DNA of 64,000 nucleotides from Mucilaginibacter gossypiicola (lineage in GTDB: Bacteria; Bacteroidota; Bacteroidia; Sphingobacteriales; Sphingobacteriaceae). This document shows positions 17,962-26,651 of the stretch, one piece after another. Below the pieces are notes generated by a model. It saw nothing but the letters and a program-made list of their open reading frames with translations, was not told the DNA's origin and did no database searches. The translations under genes and the position numbers were made by a program. Location: contig NZ_FOCL01000002.1 of NCBI RefSeq assembly GCF_900110105.1, forward strand, positions 761,620 to 825,619, written 5' to 3'. Numbering within the stretch: the first letter of the stretch is position 1; every line of letters begins with the position of its first letter.

Positions 17962-18165
17962 TGTTTTGCCCCTCTGGGGGCAAAGGGTATTTCTATACTT
18001 TTTATGCTACAAACCTTTTGCACCTCTGGTGCACTTGTCCTTAAAGACAGTTCAATTAATCCCTGATTATTAAATTATAAAAATCCCCCGGAGGGGGAAA
18101 AGGTTTGTAGAAATCACGTCGCCCCCTTTACCCGAACCCCAGAGGGGTTCAACATAGTTAAACTC
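17962..18165. repeat. Family C-like composite repeat, copy 3
   Basis: Successive small palindromes (GCCCCTCTGGGGGC, GCACCTCTGGTGC, CCCCCGGAGGGGG, ACCCCAGAGGGGT) with inverted ACAAACCTTTTG / AAAGGTTTGTAG arms. It fills most of the 449-bp gap between the thioredoxin-fold gene and gcvT. No gene or riboswitch is visible. Confidence 0.75.
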
Positions 18166-18244
18166 GTAGAGGCCCGTGAGAAAATCATAAAGCAATCAAC
18201 TCAATCAAAACTACCGAGGGGTACTGATTACGATTCAGATTAGT

Positions 18245-18252
18245 TACCTTTG
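18245..18252 (+). promoter_or_regulatory. gcvT -7 box TACCTTTG
   Basis: A TAnnTTTG match 21 bp before the chosen ATG, giving a leader of about 15 nt. Confidence 0.5.
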
Positions 18253-18273
18253 CGGCCAATATTTAAGTTGACG

Positions 18274-19353
18274 ATGAAGAATACCGCATTAACCGATATC
18301 CACGTAAAAACCGGCGCTAAAATGGTTCCATTTGCCGGTTACAACATGCCCGTTCAATACGCAGGAATCAACGCCGAGCACGAAACAGTGCGCAAAGCCG
18401 TTGGTGTTTTTGACGTAAGCCACATGGGCGAATTCATTTTAAAAGGCGAGAACGCGCTTGACCTGATCCAACGTGTTACCAGCAACGATGCTGCGAAATT
18501 GTACGACGGCAAAGTGCAGTACTCATGCCTGCCAAATGAAAACGGCGGTATTGTTGACGATCTGCTGGTTTACCGTATCGACGAGAAAACCTACATGCTG
18601 GTGGTTAATGCCTCAAACATTGAAAAAGACTGGGACTGGATCTCCAAATACAATACCAACGGCGTAGATATGAAAAACATATCTGACCGTACTTCACTGC
18701 TGGCTATCCAGGGCCCAAAAGCAGCCGAAGCTTTGCAAAGCCTTACCGAGGTGGATTTGGTATCGATGGAATACTACACCTTTAAAAAAGGAACGTTTGC
18801 AGGCGTTGAAAATGTGCTGATATCAGCTACTGGTTACACCGGAGCCGGCGGGTTTGAAATCTATTTTGAAAACCAATACGCTGAGCAGATCTGGGATGCC
18901 ATTTTCAAAGCAGGCGAACCTTTCGGCATTAAGCCAATTGGTTTAGGTGCACGCGATACCTTACGTTTGGAAATGGGTTTCTGCCTTTACGGTAACGACA
19001 TTGACGACAACACCTCACCTCTTGAAGCTGGTTTAGGCTGGGTAACCAAATTCAATAAAGAATTTACCAACGCTGAAGCATTGCAAGCCCAAAAACAAGC
19101 CGGTGTAAGCCGTAAATTGGTAGGCTTTGAAATGATTGACCGTGGTATTCCGCGCCATGACTATGTGATAGTTGATGCGGATGGCAATACCATTGGCAAA
19201 GTAACTTCAGGCACGCAATCGCCATCATTACAAAAAGCTATTGGTATGGGTTATGTAGATACCGCTTTCGCCAAAGAAGGTACCGAAATCTACATCAGCA
19301 TCAGGGATAATAAAATCAAGGCACAAATTGTAAAACCTCCGTTTTATAAATAG
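18274..19353 (+). CDS. gcvT: Glycine cleavage system T protein (aminomethyltransferase)
   Basis: Transfers the methylene group from H-protein-bound aminomethyl to tetrahydrofolate, releasing ammonia. It starts [29 protein letters not shown], followed by [11 protein letters not shown], the folate-site DDLLVYRI segment, and [13 protein letters not shown]; the C-terminal barrel has [17 protein letters not shown]. It is 359 aa from the ATG at 18274. An earlier in-frame TTG at 18250 is rejected because it lies inside the promoter box. The gcvP and gcvH genes are not in this window, so the system is split, as usual in this phylum. Confidence 0.96.
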   Translation: MKNTALTDIHVKTGAKMVPFAGYNMPVQYAGINAEHETVRKAVGVFDVSHMGEFILKGENALDLIQRVTSNDAAKLYDGKVQYSCLPNENGGIVDDLLVYRIDEKTYMLVVNASNIEKDWDWISKYNTNGVDMKNISDRTSLLAIQGPKAAEALQSLTEVDLVSMEYYTFKKGTFAGVENVLISATGYTGAGGFEIYFENQYAEQIWDAIFKAGEPFGIKPIGLGARDTLRLEMGFCLYGNDIDDNTSPLEAGLGWVTKFNKEFTNAEALQAQKQAGVSRKLVGFEMIDRGIPRHDYVIVDADGNTIGKVTSGTQSPSLQKAIGMGYVDTAFAKEGTEIYISIRDNKIKAQIVKPPFYK

Positions 19354-19383
19354 GTCTTCGCCCCGAAGGGGAAATGCCTTCAA

Positions 19384-19512
19384 ACTCCCCTCTTGAGAGG
19401 GGGCGCGGAAGGAATGAGCGTAAGCAGGGGTGTGTTATACAGCATTTATTCAGGCATGATTGACACACCCCTACACCCCTCTCAAGAGGGGAATCGCGCA
19501 GCCCCCGCTTTT
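19384..19512. repeat. Family D repeat, copy 1 (CCCCTCTTGAGAGGGG)
   Basis: CTCCCCTCTTGAGAGGGGG at one end, ACCCCTCTCAAGAGGGGA at the other, and inverted CAGGGGTGTGT / ACACACCCCTA arms inside. It is near-identical in plan and length to 37131-37260. It fills the gcvT-comB gap. Confidence 0.85.
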
Positions 19513-19538
19513 ATTTATTCATTAATTAAAATTTAAAG

Positions 19539-20300
19539 ATGTCCGAGAATATCAATACCCAAACCCCTCCGTTAGCCAACGGAGGCCGGGGGGCGCACGT
19601 TTGTCTAACCCCTGCGCTATTACCGCTTTTTAACGTGGAAGATTATATTGTAGTGGTTATTGATATTTTCAGGGCAACATCATCTATATGTTATGGTATT
19701 GAAAACGGTGCTGAGGCTATTATACCGGTATCACAAGTTGAGGAGTGTGCCGCGTATAGAGAGAAAGGGCTGGATTACCTTCTTGCCGCCGAGCGCGACG
19801 GATCGGTAGTTGAAGGTTTTGATTTTGGTAACTCGCCATTTTCATACACTAAAGAAAAAGTGGCCGGTAAAACAATTGTGCTAACTACTACCAACGGCAC
19901 CCATGCGCTTCATCTATCACGCAGCGCTAAAAAAATTGTTATTGGTTCGTTCCTGAACCTTACCGCTTTGAGCAACTGGCTTAACACGCAAAATGAAAAC
20001 ATCCTGTTAGTTTGCGCCGGGTGGAAAAACAATTTCAACCTGGAAGATACCCTTTTTGCAGGCGCTGTGGTTGACCAGTTAAAAGATAAGGGTTTTGTAC
20101 TGGACGATGCCGCAATTGCAGCAAATGATCTTTTCCAGACCGGAAAACACGATATTAACGTTTATCTCAAGAAAACATCGCACGGCGAACGCCTGAAGAA
20201 ATTAGGTATCGAAAAAGATATTGAGTTTTGTTTACAGATTGATCTGACTACTGCAATTCCTGTATTGGAAGGGGAGAAGTTAGTGAAGCTGAAGGCATAA
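19539..20300 (+). CDS. comB: 2-phosphosulfolactate phosphatase, ComB-like
   Basis: ComB dephosphorylates 2-phosphosulfolactate to sulfolactate; its role in Bacteroidota is not settled. Conserved blocks: VCLTPALLPLF, VVVIDIFRATSS (about 38-49), ERDGSVVEGFDFGNSP, VLTTTNGTHAL and VCAGWKNNFNLEDTLFAGA. It is 253 aa. The N-terminus holds an odd stretch (about residues 6-19, TQTPPLANGGRGAH) coded by an inverted repeat at 19567-19586, directly before the usual start of homology. It looks like an in-frame repeat insertion. No comA or comC is nearby. Confidence 0.88.
   Translation: MSENINTQTPPLANGGRGAHVCLTPALLPLFNVEDYIVVVIDIFRATSSICYGIENGAEAIIPVSQVEECAAYREKGLDYLLAAERDGSVVEGFDFGNSPFSYTKEKVAGKTIVLTTTNGTHALHLSRSAKKIVIGSFLNLTALSNWLNTQNENILLVCAGWKNNFNLEDTLFAGAVVDQLKDKGFVLDDAAIAANDLFQTGKHDINVYLKKTSHGERLKKLGIEKDIEFCLQIDLTTAIPVLEGEKLVKLKA
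19567..19586. repeat. Small palindrome inside comB N-terminus
   Basis: CCTCCGTT and AACGGAGG flank a 4-base loop, with further C-run/G-run pairing outside. In frame within codons about 10-16 of comB. Confidence 0.7.
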
Positions 20301-20309
20301 CACAAGTGA

Positions 20310-20403
20310 TGTCATTGCGAGCGCAGCGTGGCAATCTCGTAGCCCATGCATATTCGATATGCTAAGCTACGAGATTGCTTCGTCGTTCCTCCTCGCAATG
20401 ACA
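20310..20403. repeat. Family A palindromic repeat, copy 5 (short form)
   Basis: TGTCATTGCGAGCGCAGCGTGGCAA paired with a distal arm ending CTCGCAATGACA. It lies between the convergent comB and gltX genes. Confidence 0.9.
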
Positions 20404-20416
20404 TAAATTTTATATA

Positions 20417-21937
20417 TCAGGCAGTAAACTCCACAAGCGCCTTTTCAATCCTGCTGATGGTTTCATCTTTACCAAGCAGGGCAACAATATCAAATACATG
20501 CGGGCCAAACTTACCACCTACCAGCATAATGCGGAATGGTAACATCACATCGCCCACTTTTAAGCCTTTTTGCTCGCCAAGTACTTTGAACTTAGCCTCA
20601 AGCTCATGTGCGTCGATAGTAGTTTCATTGTTTAATAACGTGATGAACTCACGATAAAACTCGGTTTTGGTATCAGTCCACTTAGGTTTTACGGCATTAA
20701 GATCGTACTCGTTTGGCTGTTCAAAAAAGAAGCCCGCCTGCTGATAAAAATCAGGGAGCAATACACATCTGTCTTTAATCAAACCGATAACTTTTGACAA
20801 ATAGTCGTCATTATTAACAGTAACGCCTTTATCAGCAAATACTTTCTTAACTGCCAACTGCAAATCGCCTACTGCCAACTTCTTAATCCACTCGGCATTG
20901 AACCATTTGGCTTTTTCAAAATCAAACTTAGCGCCCGACTTATTAACACGCTCTATCGAAAATTTTTCAATCAGCTCATCAAGCGTAAAAATTTCCTGCT
21001 CAGTACCATCGTTCCAGCCTAAAGTAGCCAACAGGTTCAAAAAGGCCTCCGGTAAAAAACCTAATTCACGGAAACCTTGCGTTAATTCACCTGATTTTGC
21101 ATCGAACCAATTCATGGCATAAACCGGGAAACCTAAGCGGGCACCATCGCGCTTACTCAGTTTACCATGGCCATCCGGTTTCAATATCAGCGGCAAGTGT
21201 GCCCATTGCGGCATATCGGCTTTCCAACCCAGGTATTCCCAAAGCAGTAAATGCACAGGTGCCGATGGCAGCCACTCTTCCCCGCGGAAGGCGTGAGTAA
21301 TCTTCATCAGGTAATCATCAACTACCACAGCCAAATGGTACGTAGGCATACCATCAGCCTTTAATAATACCTTATCATCTACCTGGCTTGTTTCAAAACT
21401 CACATACCCTCGAATCATATCGTTAAAAGTAACGGTTTCGCCCTCGGGCATTTTGATACGGATCACGTGCGGCGTACCGGCAGCAAGCAATGCGTCAACC
21501 TCATGCTGTGGCAACGAAAGCGAGTTTCTTAAGGTATGGCGATAAGCTAATCCGTATTGAAAATTAGGGATCTCTTTACGATTTTTATCTAATTCTTCGG
21601 CAGTGTCAAATGCGTAGTAAGCATGGCCTTCCATCACCAGGCGTTCGGCATACTCGCGATAAAGCGGTTTACGCTCGCTTTGGCGGTACGGAGCATACTG
21701 CCCCCCGGCAACCGGACTTTCATCAGGGTGAAGGCCGCACCATTTAAGGCAATCTAAAATATATTCTTCGGCACCTTCCACATAGCGGGTCTGGTCGGTA
21801 TCCTCAATTCGCAAAACAAAATCGCCGCCATGTTTTTTGGCGTATAAATAGTTAAACAACACGGTGCGCACGCCACCAAGGTGCAAGCCACCAGTTGGGC
21901 TTGGCGCAAAACGGACTCTTACTTTTTTATCGGTCAT
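20417..21937 (-). CDS. gltX: Glutamyl-tRNA synthetase
   Basis: Charges tRNA-Glu with glutamate in the cytoplasm. Class I signature RFAPSPTGGLHLGGVRT at about 8-24 carries the HIGH-type motif as HLGG, and KLSKRDG (about residue 259) is the KMSKS equivalent. A zinc-type four-Cys site is not evident. The 506-aa length is typical. The -7 box TATCTTTG ends 7 bp before the ATG, so the message may be leaderless. Confidence 0.97.
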   Translation of the reverse strand: MTDKKVRVRFAPSPTGGLHLGGVRTVLFNYLYAKKHGGDFVLRIEDTDQTRYVEGAEEYILDCLKWCGLHPDESPVAGGQYAPYRQSERKPLYREYAERLVMEGHAYYAFDTAEELDKNRKEIPNFQYGLAYRHTLRNSLSLPQHEVDALLAAGTPHVIRIKMPEGETVTFNDMIRGYVSFETSQVDDKVLLKADGMPTYHLAVVVDDYLMKITHAFRGEEWLPSAPVHLLLWEYLGWKADMPQWAHLPLILKPDGHGKLSKRDGARLGFPVYAMNWFDAKSGELTQGFRELGFLPEAFLNLLATLGWNDGTEQEIFTLDELIEKFSIERVNKSGAKFDFEKAKWFNAEWIKKLAVGDLQLAVKKVFADKGVTVNNDDYLSKVIGLIKDRCVLLPDFYQQAGFFFEQPNEYDLNAVKPKWTDTKTEFYREFITLLNNETTIDAHELEAKFKVLGEQKGLKVGDVMLPFRIMLVGGKFGPHVFDIVALLGKDETISRIEKALVEFTA

Positions 21938-21944
21938 GATGGAG

Positions 21945-21952
21945 CAAAGATA
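21945..21952 (-). promoter_or_regulatory. gltX -7 box TATCTTTG
   Basis: Minus-strand TAnnTTTG match, with 7 bp between its G and the ATG. Confidence 0.5.
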
Positions 21953-21960
21953 AATTATAT

Positions 21961-22197
21961 TTCAGATGGTAGATGTGCAGATTACAGATGTGCAGATTTT
22001 GGACGTGCGGATGTGCAAATATGCAGATGAAAAATGTTAATAATTGTTAATTAGATAGTTTAAAAACACAGTGTCAAATGACGGCATTTTTACGCCCTGT
22101 ATGCATACAACCAATATACATGGTAACTAAGCCCCATTAATTTGCACATCTATCATCTGCATATTTGCACATCCGCACGTCTGCACATCTGAAATAA
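21961..22197. repeat. Family F inverted repeat (GATGTGCAGAT units)
   Basis: Left arm 21961-22033 has GATGTGCAGATT-type units. The right arm 22139-22195 has the complement (ATCTGCATATTTGCACATCC). The AT-rich centre is about 105 bp. It fills the divergent gltX-kinase gap, so it sits in both promoter regions. Confidence 0.8.
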
Positions 22198-22224
22198 TTT
22201 TACGTTATTTGGACTGTGCCCAGC

Positions 22225-23442
22225 ATGAACCCATATCAACAGAAAAAACGTTGGAAATATTTGCTCCTTGCATTTGCCGTTGTAATTGCAATTGGCTCAT
22301 TACTTTATACCCGTTACCTGGTAAAAAACATTGAGCGTTCGGAACGTACCCGCGCCCAGGTTTGGGCCATAAGTATGCGCCAGATACTTGCCTCAGATGA
22401 TAATGATTTTTTAAACTATGTAATAGCCGTGCGTGATAGCCTCACCGTGCCCGCTATTGTAACTGACGAAAAAGGTGAAATAGTTTTACAGCGAGGTTTA
22501 GACACCACAAAGACTTTTATTAAGCTGGAAGCCGAAAGCAATAAAAAGAAAAAATATGATCCGGCTTATTTTAAAGAGGAGCTTCAATATATGAAGGGGC
22601 AGCATGCTCCTATTAAACTCCAGGTTTTGGGCGAAGAGAACTTTGTTTACTATAAAGACTCCCCACTGCTTACACAACTGCGCTTATTCCCTTATATCCA
22701 GCTTACTGTAATTGCTATATTTTTATTGATGGCCTATACCGCCTTCAGCTCGTCAAGAAAATCGGAGCAGGACCAGGTTTGGGTTGGCTTAGCCAAAGAA
22801 ACGGCCCACCAGCTTGGTACGCCTATATCATCGCTCATTGCCTGGATTGAGCTAATGAAAGAGAAGTTTAATGCCGAAGATGATGTGCTGATTGCCGAAA
22901 TGGAAAACGATGTAAAGCGCCTGGAAATAGTAGCAGATCGATTTTCGAAAATCGGCTCCAAATCCGTATTGGAAGAACATGGCGTGTATGCTGTAGTTAA
23001 GGATTTTGTTGATTATTTTAAAGTTCGCGTAAGCAAAAATATCAACTTCGAGCTTACCGGAAACCCTCATCTAAAAGCAGGACTTAATATTCCGCTGTTT
23101 GATTGGGTTATAGAGAATATCTTAAAAAATGCAGTTAACGCTATTGAAGGAAAGGGCAGTATCAAAGTAGAAATCAGCGGTAACAAGGTAAAAAACCAAA
23201 TCTTTATCGATATTACCGATACCGGCAAAGGTATTCCCCGTTCTAAATTTGATACCGTTTTTCAACCCGGCTATACTACCCGTAAGCGGGGATGGGGGCT
23301 GGGCCTGTCGCTTACCAAACGTATAGTGGAAAATTACCACAACGGACAAATCTTTGTAAAAGACTCGGAAGTAGGCAAGGGAACAACATTCAGGATAATA
23401 CTAAAAAACACGCGCAATGATAACAAAACCAAAACCAGGTGA
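22225..23442 (+). CDS. Membrane sensor histidine kinase
   Basis: Autophosphorylating sensor. Two membrane helices (about residues 10-27 and 155-175) bracket a small periplasmic sensor region of about 125 aa. The H-box reads AKETAHQLGTPISSLIAW. The ATPase domain shows the N-box ENILKNAVNAIEGKG, the D-box DITDTGKGIP and the G2 box RGWGLGLSLTKRIVE. The chosen ATG is at 22225; an upstream GTG at 22216 adds only three residues. The DinB gene overlaps its 3' end by 26 bp. No response regulator is adjacent. Confidence 0.92.
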   Translation: MNPYQQKKRWKYLLLAFAVVIAIGSLLYTRYLVKNIERSERTRAQVWAISMRQILASDDNDFLNYVIAVRDSLTVPAIVTDEKGEIVLQRGLDTTKTFIKLEAESNKKKKYDPAYFKEELQYMKGQHAPIKLQVLGEENFVYYKDSPLLTQLRLFPYIQLTVIAIFLLMAYTAFSSSRKSEQDQVWVGLAKETAHQLGTPISSLIAWIELMKEKFNAEDDVLIAEMENDVKRLEIVADRFSKIGSKSVLEEHGVYAVVKDFVDYFKVRVSKNINFELTGNPHLKAGLNIPLFDWVIENILKNAVNAIEGKGSIKVEISGNKVKNQIFIDITDTGKGIPRSKFDTVFQPGYTTRKRGWGLGLSLTKRIVENYHNGQIFVKDSEVGKGTTFRIILKNTRNDNKTKTR

Positions 23443-23932
23443 TTATTCGCCGTTTGCAGCGGGATATGTAGGGCTTGTTGGCGACAATGATGTAATTAAC
23501 ATGCTCGAACAGCAGATGGATATCAGCTACCAGCTGCTCAGCAATTTAACCGACGAAGAAGCTTTACATGCCTATGCCCCCGGCAAATGGACAGTTAAGC
23601 AGGCTTTGGGACACATGATTGATACCGAACGCACGTTTGCTTACAGGGCATTAGTGTTTTCACGCAACCATATTGAACTACCCGGTTTTGACCAGGATGT
23701 TTACGTTAACAATACCGATTTTAACAGTCAAAATATAAAAGATCTGGCTGAAGAGTTCAGGGCTTTGCGCAAGGGCAACCTTTATATGGTTAAAGCTTTC
23801 AGTGATGAACAATTAGCCCGTACAGGCATAGCCAGCAACCATTTGTTTACTGTAGCGGCGTTTGTATTTATGCTGGCCGGGCATGAGCGCCACCATTTAA
23901 ACTTATTTAAAGAGCGGTATGGGATAGGGTAA
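23417..23932 (+). CDS. DinB family putative metal-dependent hydrolase
   Basis: A DinB/YfiT four-helix bundle of 171 aa. The metal-binding His residues are visible in LGHMIDTER (His near residue 57) and in GHERHHLNLF near the C-terminus. Several DinB-fold proteins are thiol transferases or damage-inducible proteins; the activity here is unknown. The start codon lies inside the kinase ORF (26-bp overlap), so the two are probably translated together. Confidence 0.88.
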   Translation: MITKPKPGDYSPFAAGYVGLVGDNDVINMLEQQMDISYQLLSNLTDEEALHAYAPGKWTVKQALGHMIDTERTFAYRALVFSRNHIELPGFDQDVYVNNTDFNSQNIKDLAEEFRALRKGNLYMVKAFSDEQLARTGIASNHLFTVAAFVFMLAGHERHHLNLFKERYGIG

Positions 23933-23957
23933 GCCTGCCGCTCTTGTTTAAAACGAA

Positions 23958-24437
23958 TTAATACCTTTTATAAAAAACACGGGTACGTAAAAACGGCCAA
24001 ACCAAACAGAATATTATTCCCCTTAAAAACCAATACCAGGTCCATGGCATACTGGAGAAGATATTGTTAGGCATTTCCGGGCGACCACTGACGGCAACAC
24101 AAATTGCCCCAATTATTGGTGATATAAACATCCAGCAGGCCCAGGCACCTAATCCCCACAGAAAGGCTTTCCAAAACTTTGGCCTTGGACTAAACACCAT
24201 ATCATATATAACCTTATTTTCTTCCGGTATGGTAGTCGGTTTCTCTACAAAACGAGGCCTTTGATCGGATTTATCCTCACGGCTTTTTTGCGGCTTATCC
24301 TGCCGTTCTTTTTGGGGTTCATCCCTTTTAAACTCGCTGCCACAATAAAGGCATTTGCTTATTTCCTGGGTATAATTGTATTCAAGCTGCCCGCCGCAAT
24401 TACTGCAGCTAAGTGCTTTGTTGTTTGCTAATGACAT
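23958..24437 (-). CDS. Zinc-ribbon membrane protein, unknown
   Basis: Function unknown. The N-terminal zinc ribbon has two CxxC pairs, LSCSNCGGQLEY and KCLYCGSEF. A charged Lys/Arg/Gln linker (about 38-70) leads to two hydrophobic helices (about 95-115 and 130-148). It is 159 aa. It converges on the DinB gene with a 25-bp gap. Confidence 0.8.
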   Translation of the reverse strand: MSLANNKALSCSNCGGQLEYNYTQEISKCLYCGSEFKRDEPQKERQDKPQKSREDKSDQRPRFVEKPTTIPEENKVIYDMVFSPRPKFWKAFLWGLGAWACWMFISPIIGAICVAVSGRPEMPNNIFSSMPWTWYWFLRGIIFCLVWPFLRTRVFYKRY

Positions 24438-24490
24438 GGTTTAAGCCGTGATTTGTCGGCGAATATAATTATTGGCCACAAACAAAAAAA

Positions 24491-24512
24491 GCCCAGCCAA
24501 AGGGCCGGGCCT
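24491..24512 (-). terminator. Terminator after the DUF6249-like gene
   Basis: On the minus strand, GCCCGGCC and GGCTGGGC pair (one wobble), followed by a run of seven T. Confidence 0.75.
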
Positions 24513-24534
24513 TAAATAATATTGAATAAATCGC

Positions 24535-24912
24535 TTATAGTTTTTCGATACGCTGATCTTCTTTATCCAGCACTTCCTTTTTTTCGATACGGTATGAAAT
24601 AAACAAGCCCGCTCCTCCAAAAATAGCTATCAGTGCTACGTATAAAAAGAAAACATCGTCGTCAAAACTATTGAATATGCCACGGTTTAAAACATATGCT
24701 AAAAACAATCCGATACCTGAGCCAATGAGCAACAAGCCCCATTTTAAATTTTGGTAAGGAGCCGATTGTGGTTTATAACTCCTTGGATCCATGTTTCTTT
24801 CGATCATAGCTAATTTCTCCCGTTTGTTTAAGTAAACGATCCCGAAGATCATTGCGAATAAGCTGAGGGGTATTATAATTCCTGCTAATACACCCAATTC
24901 ACCTGCGCCCAT
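24535..24912 (-). CDS. DUF6249-like small membrane protein
   Basis: A 125-aa protein with three hydrophobic segments (about 7-27, 58-75 and 88-107). A cytoplasmic loop between the first and second carries NKREKLAMIERNMDPRSYKP. This REKLAMIERGM-like loop recurs in Bacteroidota proteins placed in DUF6249. Those proteins often neighbour ECF sigma genes, but none is present here. Function unknown. Confidence 0.8.
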   Translation of the reverse strand: MGAGELGVLAGIIIPLSLFAMIFGIVYLNKREKLAMIERNMDPRSYKPQSAPYQNLKWGLLLIGSGIGLFLAYVLNRGIFNSFDDDVFFLYVALIAIFGGAGLFISYRIEKKEVLDKEDQRIEKL

Positions 24913-25720
24913 AATATTTGTTTTTTTTAATTAAGTTAATTTTGTTTTTTCTCTCTGCAAATACCCCCGTTGTGGTGTATTTGTAAGCTATGACCACATG
25001 TTTTTTAAACAGGTTACACCCTGAATAAAAATATTTTCAACTAAACTTAATTGACTAAACCACTTGTCATGTTGAGCGATAGCGAAACTTGTTCTTCTAT
25101 AAACATAACAGACATGCATGGCGAAGGAGAGGCTTCGTTAGTACCTATGGACATGATAAATAAAGAATATTCCCGTCAGCAGGTAAGCTTCGGGTGAAAG
25201 CGGGCAGAACAATGGTGGCCTTGAGCGCAGGAAAGGGCATAGCAAGTTTTTGCAGAAGCGTTGGGAAAGCGGGAGCGCAGCGGGGCAAAATAATTGCAGC
25301 CCGTGGTTCTGCCCGCTTTGCAGGGCAAAGGCTTGTGCGGCAAAGAAGCCTATCTGCTGACTTGACTTTTTGGATACTTTTGTGTCAAGACAAAAGTATC
25401 TGGCCCCGCGCGGCCAAGAGCGCGACGATGTTAGTTAATAGAACAAAGATCGTTGCCTATCTGTAAGGGTTTGTTTCATCCCTTACTAATGGAGTGACTT
25501 TATGTTACTGATTATTCAGGTATATTTTCAGCTTATTTATAAATATGGGCGTTGCCTGCGGCCCGGGCTTTCCATTACAAGTCCTCGCTTTGCCCACACA
25601 CAACCCCGGCACACGCTCCGGGCTTTTCATTCCAATCCCTAACGCGGCCCCTGCACCCCATCGTTAAAATATATTTTACACGCCATCACGTTTATTCAGG
25701 GTTTCCCTGATAATTACTCG

Positions 25721-25760
25721 CCCTGTATAAAAAACTTATTGAAAAGTTTTTTATACAGGG
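25721..25760. terminator. Perfect hairpin upstream of pdeM
   Basis: CCCTGTATAAAAAACTT and its exact complement flank a short loop. It sits 53 bp before the pdeM ATG and would insulate that gene from upstream transcription. Confidence 0.6.
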
Positions 25761-25799
25761 TACAACAAAGCCAACCAATTCAAATAAATTTATTCGTAT

Positions 25800-25807
25800 T
25801 AACTTTG
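25800..25807 (+). promoter_or_regulatory. pdeM -7 box TAACTTTG
   Basis: A TAnnTTTG match only 5 bp before the ATG, predicting a leaderless message. Confidence 0.5.
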
Positions 25808-25812
25808 CCTTA

Positions 25813-26469
25813 ATGACAAGTGCGGCTACTCCATTTAACCTGCAGGGGCAGGACCTTTTATTACTTCCACAAAAAGCCATTTACTGGCAGCAGCAAAAAG
25901 CGCTGATAGTTGCCGATGTACACCTGGGCAAGGTTGGGCATTTTCGCAAAGCGGGGATAGCCATACCACGCGATATGGAGCAGAGCGACCTGGCTGTACT
26001 TTCTGATCTTATTTATGAACATAAACCTGAGAAATTAATTTTTTTGGGCGATCTGTTCCATAGCGATATGAATAACGACTGGGATTGGTTCATCCTTTGG
26101 CGCAGCCAGTTTCCTGCATTACAGATCATACTCATCCGCGGCAATCATGATATAATCGATGATAAGCATTACCGCAACCTTAATATCGAACTGCATGACG
26201 ATTTATTGATAGGCCCATTCCTGATGATGCATCATCCGCTTGCCGATGATCAGCAGGCAGCAGGCTATGTTTTTTGCGGGCACATCCACCCGGGCGTAAA
26301 CCTGAGCGGCAGGGGGCGACAAAGTATTACGCTGCCATGTTTTGCTTTCGGAAGCCGGCAGGTTATACTGCCGTCGTTCGGTAAATTTACGGGCCGGGTT
26401 GCTATCCGCAGCCTTCAAAACGACAGGATCTTTGCTGTATTGAAAGATAAGGTAGTGGCTATCGCCTGA
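25813..26469 (+). CDS. pdeM: Ligase-associated DNA damage response endonuclease PdeM
   Basis: A calcineurin-like metallophosphoesterase of the PdeM type. Metal-site motifs in order: VADVHLGK (D35, H37), FLGDLFHS (D80), RGNHD (N111, H112) and CGHIHPG near 177. It has the short PdeM-specific start NLQGQDLLLLPQKAIYW. It is 218 aa. In many bacteria pdeM clusters with an ATP-dependent ligase, an Lhr-type helicase and an exonuclease of a DNA-repair set; none is next to it here. The assignment rests on overall similarity to that family. Confidence 0.85.
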   Translation: MTSAATPFNLQGQDLLLLPQKAIYWQQQKALIVADVHLGKVGHFRKAGIAIPRDMEQSDLAVLSDLIYEHKPEKLIFLGDLFHSDMNNDWDWFILWRSQFPALQIILIRGNHDIIDDKHYRNLNIELHDDLLIGPFLMMHHPLADDQQAAGYVFCGHIHPGVNLSGRGRQSITLPCFAFGSRQVILPSFGKFTGRVAIRSLQNDRIFAVLKDKVVAIA

Positions 26470-26623
26470 TTTTTAGCACTGCACTAACCTTTATTACAGC
26501 TCATTAACTGTCATGACAGTGTATTTACACCTTAACAGCCAGTCCATTGCTTTAGATTGATTCTAAATAGATTTTTGATCTTCAATAAGCCAAAACCTCT
26601 TCTATGTTTTGTTATTTAATAAA

Positions 26624-26631
26624 TACTTTTG
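26624..26631 (+). promoter_or_regulatory. sdhCAB -7 box TACTTTTG
   Basis: A TAnnTTTG match 20 bp before the sdhC ATG, giving a leader of about 14 nt. Confidence 0.5.
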
Positions 26632-26651
26632 CCTAACAAATCCAATTCATA

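Larger units (their letters stand above)
24913..25812. other. 900-bp gene-free, repeat-rich region
   Basis: Bases 25066-25157 resemble the GTCATG...GAGCGATAGCGAAAC repeat type. Bases 25190-25440 are GC-rich and contain inverted GGATACTTTTGTG / CAAAAGTATC arms. Bases 25549-25643 match the remnant at 11737-11818. Bases 25721-25760 form a perfect hairpin. A 90-codon ORF on the plus strand (25194-25466) has repeat-like composition and is not accepted as a gene. Confidence 0.7.

Noticed and set aside
18166..18273. Glycine riboswitch before gcvT
   Set aside because: The expected leader is only about 15 nt after the -7 box, and no aptamer core is visible.
25194..25466. 90-codon plus-strand ORF in the gene-free region
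   Set aside because: It has repeat-like GC-rich composition, no domain, a GTG-type start and overlapping palindromic arms.
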